Source of the DNA: Eremophila alpestris peregrina
Taxonomy: Eukaryota > Chordata > Aves > Passeriformes > Alaudidae
Assembly: GCA_009792885.1 (NCBI GenBank)
Contig: WMCF01000034.1
Coordinates: 6,792,228 to 6,856,227, forward strand
Length of the DNA: 64,000 bases
Direction: 5' to 3'
The notes under the pieces were generated by a model. That model saw nothing but the letters and a program-made list of their open reading frames with translations. It ran no database searches and was not told the DNA's origin. The translations under genes were made by a program, and so were the position numbers. Within the stretch, counting starts at the first letter, position 1, and each line of letters opens with the position of its first letter. Positions 62,859 through 64,000 of this stretch are shown in pieces.

Positions 62859-63775
62859 TATAGAATCATAAAATGCTTTGGGTTGCAAGGGACCTTAGAG
62901 ATAGTTTTCTTGCAACTCCTCTGCCATGGACAGGGATACCTTTCACTAGACCAGGTTGCTCAGAATCCCATGTAGACTGGCCCTGAACACCTCCAAGGAT
63001 GGGGCACCTGCAGCTTCTCTGGGCAGCATGTTCCACTGCCTCAACACCCTCACAGTAAAGAACTTCTTCCAAAATGTCTTTCCGATTGAATCTGTTCCTC
63101 CTTGTCTTGTTCTACACGCTCTTGTACAAAAGTCTCTCACTATCTTTGTTGTAGGCTCCCTTCAGGCACCCTTCCAGGTTGAACAATTCCAATCCTGTCA
63201 GCCTTTCCTCCACCCCTCTAACCACCCTGGTGTCTCTCCTCTGGACTCACTCCAACAGTTCCATATCCTTCCTGTGTTGGGACCCCAGAGCTGGATGCAG
63301 GGTTCCAGGAGGGGTCTCACCAGAGCAGAGCAGAGGGGCAGAATCCCCTCCCTCCCCTGCTGCCCACACTGCTTTGGATGCAGCCCAGGACATGTTTGGC
63401 TCTCTGGGCTGGGAGTGCCCATGGCTGGGACATGTCCAGCCTCTCACCCAGCAGCACCCCCAGTACTTTTTGCAGGGCTGCTCTCCATCTGCTCATCCCC
63501 AGCCTGTGTTGGTACTGGGGGTTCCCCTGACCCAGTGCAGTGCCTTGTACATGCTCTTGTAGGACTTCATGAGATTCACATGGATCCAATTCTTGAGCTT
63601 TGCCAGGTAGGGCCCCCTGGATAGCATTTCATCCTTCAGGTGTGTCAACCATGCCTTTCAGCTTGGTGTCATCTGCAAATTTGGGAGGGCACACTCAATC
63701 CTTCTGTCTGTGTCATTAATGAAGATATTAAATAACATTTGCTCCAATAGGGACCTCTGGGGTTCCATTGTAAAA
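62859..63775 (-). mobile_element. CR1 LINE copy, RT core to 3' end
   Basis: The antisense octamer and CR1 tail begin at 62,859 ('atagaatcataaaatg'). The RT core is reached near 63,665-63,680, where FADD is intact, and the copy ends in the GVPQ region at about 63,775. It is 5'-truncated there. The long frames at 62,956-63,624 (+) are its antisense. It looks younger than most CR1 copies here and has the same orientation as the host gene. Confidence 0.92.
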
Positions 63776-63790
63776 GTGTTAGATTTTCAC

Positions 63791-63920
63791 AATGAAGAAT
63801 CCATAATTCATGGAGTTTCATTTTCTGACTCTCCTCTCTATTCACAGATTTTATCTTTATCTCGTGTAAGGAGTCTGAATTATTTCTGCCTGTTTGATGC
63901 CAAGGGATTTTGTAAAACCT
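63791..63920 (-). CDS. Coding exon (most upstream visible)
   Basis: The 130 nt, phase 0 to 1, lie between the acceptor 'attattgaaatgcag' and a donor 'gtgaaa'. A second acceptor, 'ggcatcaaacag', would start 28 nt later. It encodes a charged segment with RFYKIPWHQTG, EIKIKSVNREESQKM and KLHELWILH. The split codon with 62.5 kb gives serine. The weak donor and the ambiguous start lower confidence. Confidence 0.5.
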
Positions 63921-64000
63921 CTGCATTTCAATAATTAAAAACTTTGTAGGTCAAACTTTTTGATTTTGTCTCCAGGCCAAGTACTGGCAAACTGTTAATT

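Larger units (their letters stand above)
29811..63920 (-). other. Large multi-exon protein-coding gene, unidentified, 3' part
   Basis: Fourteen candidate exons on the minus strand form one chain from 63,920 down to a stop codon at 29,811. In transcript order they are 63.8, 62.5, 61.4, 60.4, 56.0, 54.4, 52.4, 46.3, 43.2, 39.4, 35.6, 31.3, 30.9 and 29.9 kb. Entering and leaving phases agree at every junction except 46.3 to 43.2 kb. The visible product is about 570 residues of mixed composition with many W, Y and K residues, amphipathic helices and no signal peptide. I do not recognise the family. The length, style and many small exons would fit a large coiled-coil, scaffold or axonemal-type protein, but that is inference. 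The start of the gene is outside the window. Confidence 0.75.

Noticed and set aside
62956..63624. 222-codon open frame on the + strand
   Set aside because: It is the antisense of a CR1 copy; GC-rich CR1 sequence often stays open on the opposite strand.
29811..63920. Giving the gene a name (for example an uncharacterised coiled-coil protein such as CCDC162)
   Set aside because: I have no residue-level recall that supports any specific family. A protein search is needed before naming.
1..64000. CRISPR arrays, operons, phage or plasmid modules, or another microbial system
   Set aside because: Repeats, splice signals and codon context are those of a bird nuclear genome, and no spaced direct repeats or bacterial gene clusters are present.

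Overview
This is a vertebrate nuclear window, almost certainly from a bird. It is AT-rich and mostly non-coding. Its dominant repeats are fragments of the avian CR1 LINE on both strands, with ERVL-type retroviral remnants and solo LTR candidates, a few microsatellites, and coding sequence only in short exons. No prokaryotic operon, CRISPR array, rRNA or convincing tRNA gene was seen.

Positions 1-29,800 look intergenic. They hold CR1 pieces at 1-1,640, 5,494-5,600, 7,690-8,600, 10,822-11,140, 13,178-14,560 and 16,140-16,825, an LTR-like block near 14,740-15,400, and a decayed ERVL provirus on the + strand (about 18,474-23,276). The provirus has gag, protease, RT, RNase H and integrase remnants and a degraded 3' LTR; I could not recognise its 5' LTR.

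Positions 29,811-63,920 hold the main result: a multi-exon protein-coding gene on the minus strand, read from right to left. I can place 14 candidate exons, each bounded by an acceptor and a donor (the last ends at a stop codon). The splice phases agree at every junction except one: between the exons at 46.3 kb and 43.2 kb a small exon is probably missing. The visible part encodes roughly 570 residues and includes the C-terminus (stop codon at 29,811-29,813). The N-terminus lies beyond the right edge. I do not recognise the protein; it shows no signal peptide or classical catalytic motif.

Its introns carry further mobile DNA: CR1 at 32,840-33,775, 41,205-41,430, 50,250-52,225 and 62,859-63,775; LTR remnants at 49,201-49,577, 57,559-57,922 and 58,804-59,412; a 60-nt pure T run at 43,055-43,114; and a compound CT/AT microsatellite at 52,241-52,303. 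Several of these lie within about 15-110 nt of proposed splice sites. Separate curiosities are perfect inverted repeats at 24.1, 33.8, 58.2 and 60.2 kb and several strand-asymmetric G/T tracts.
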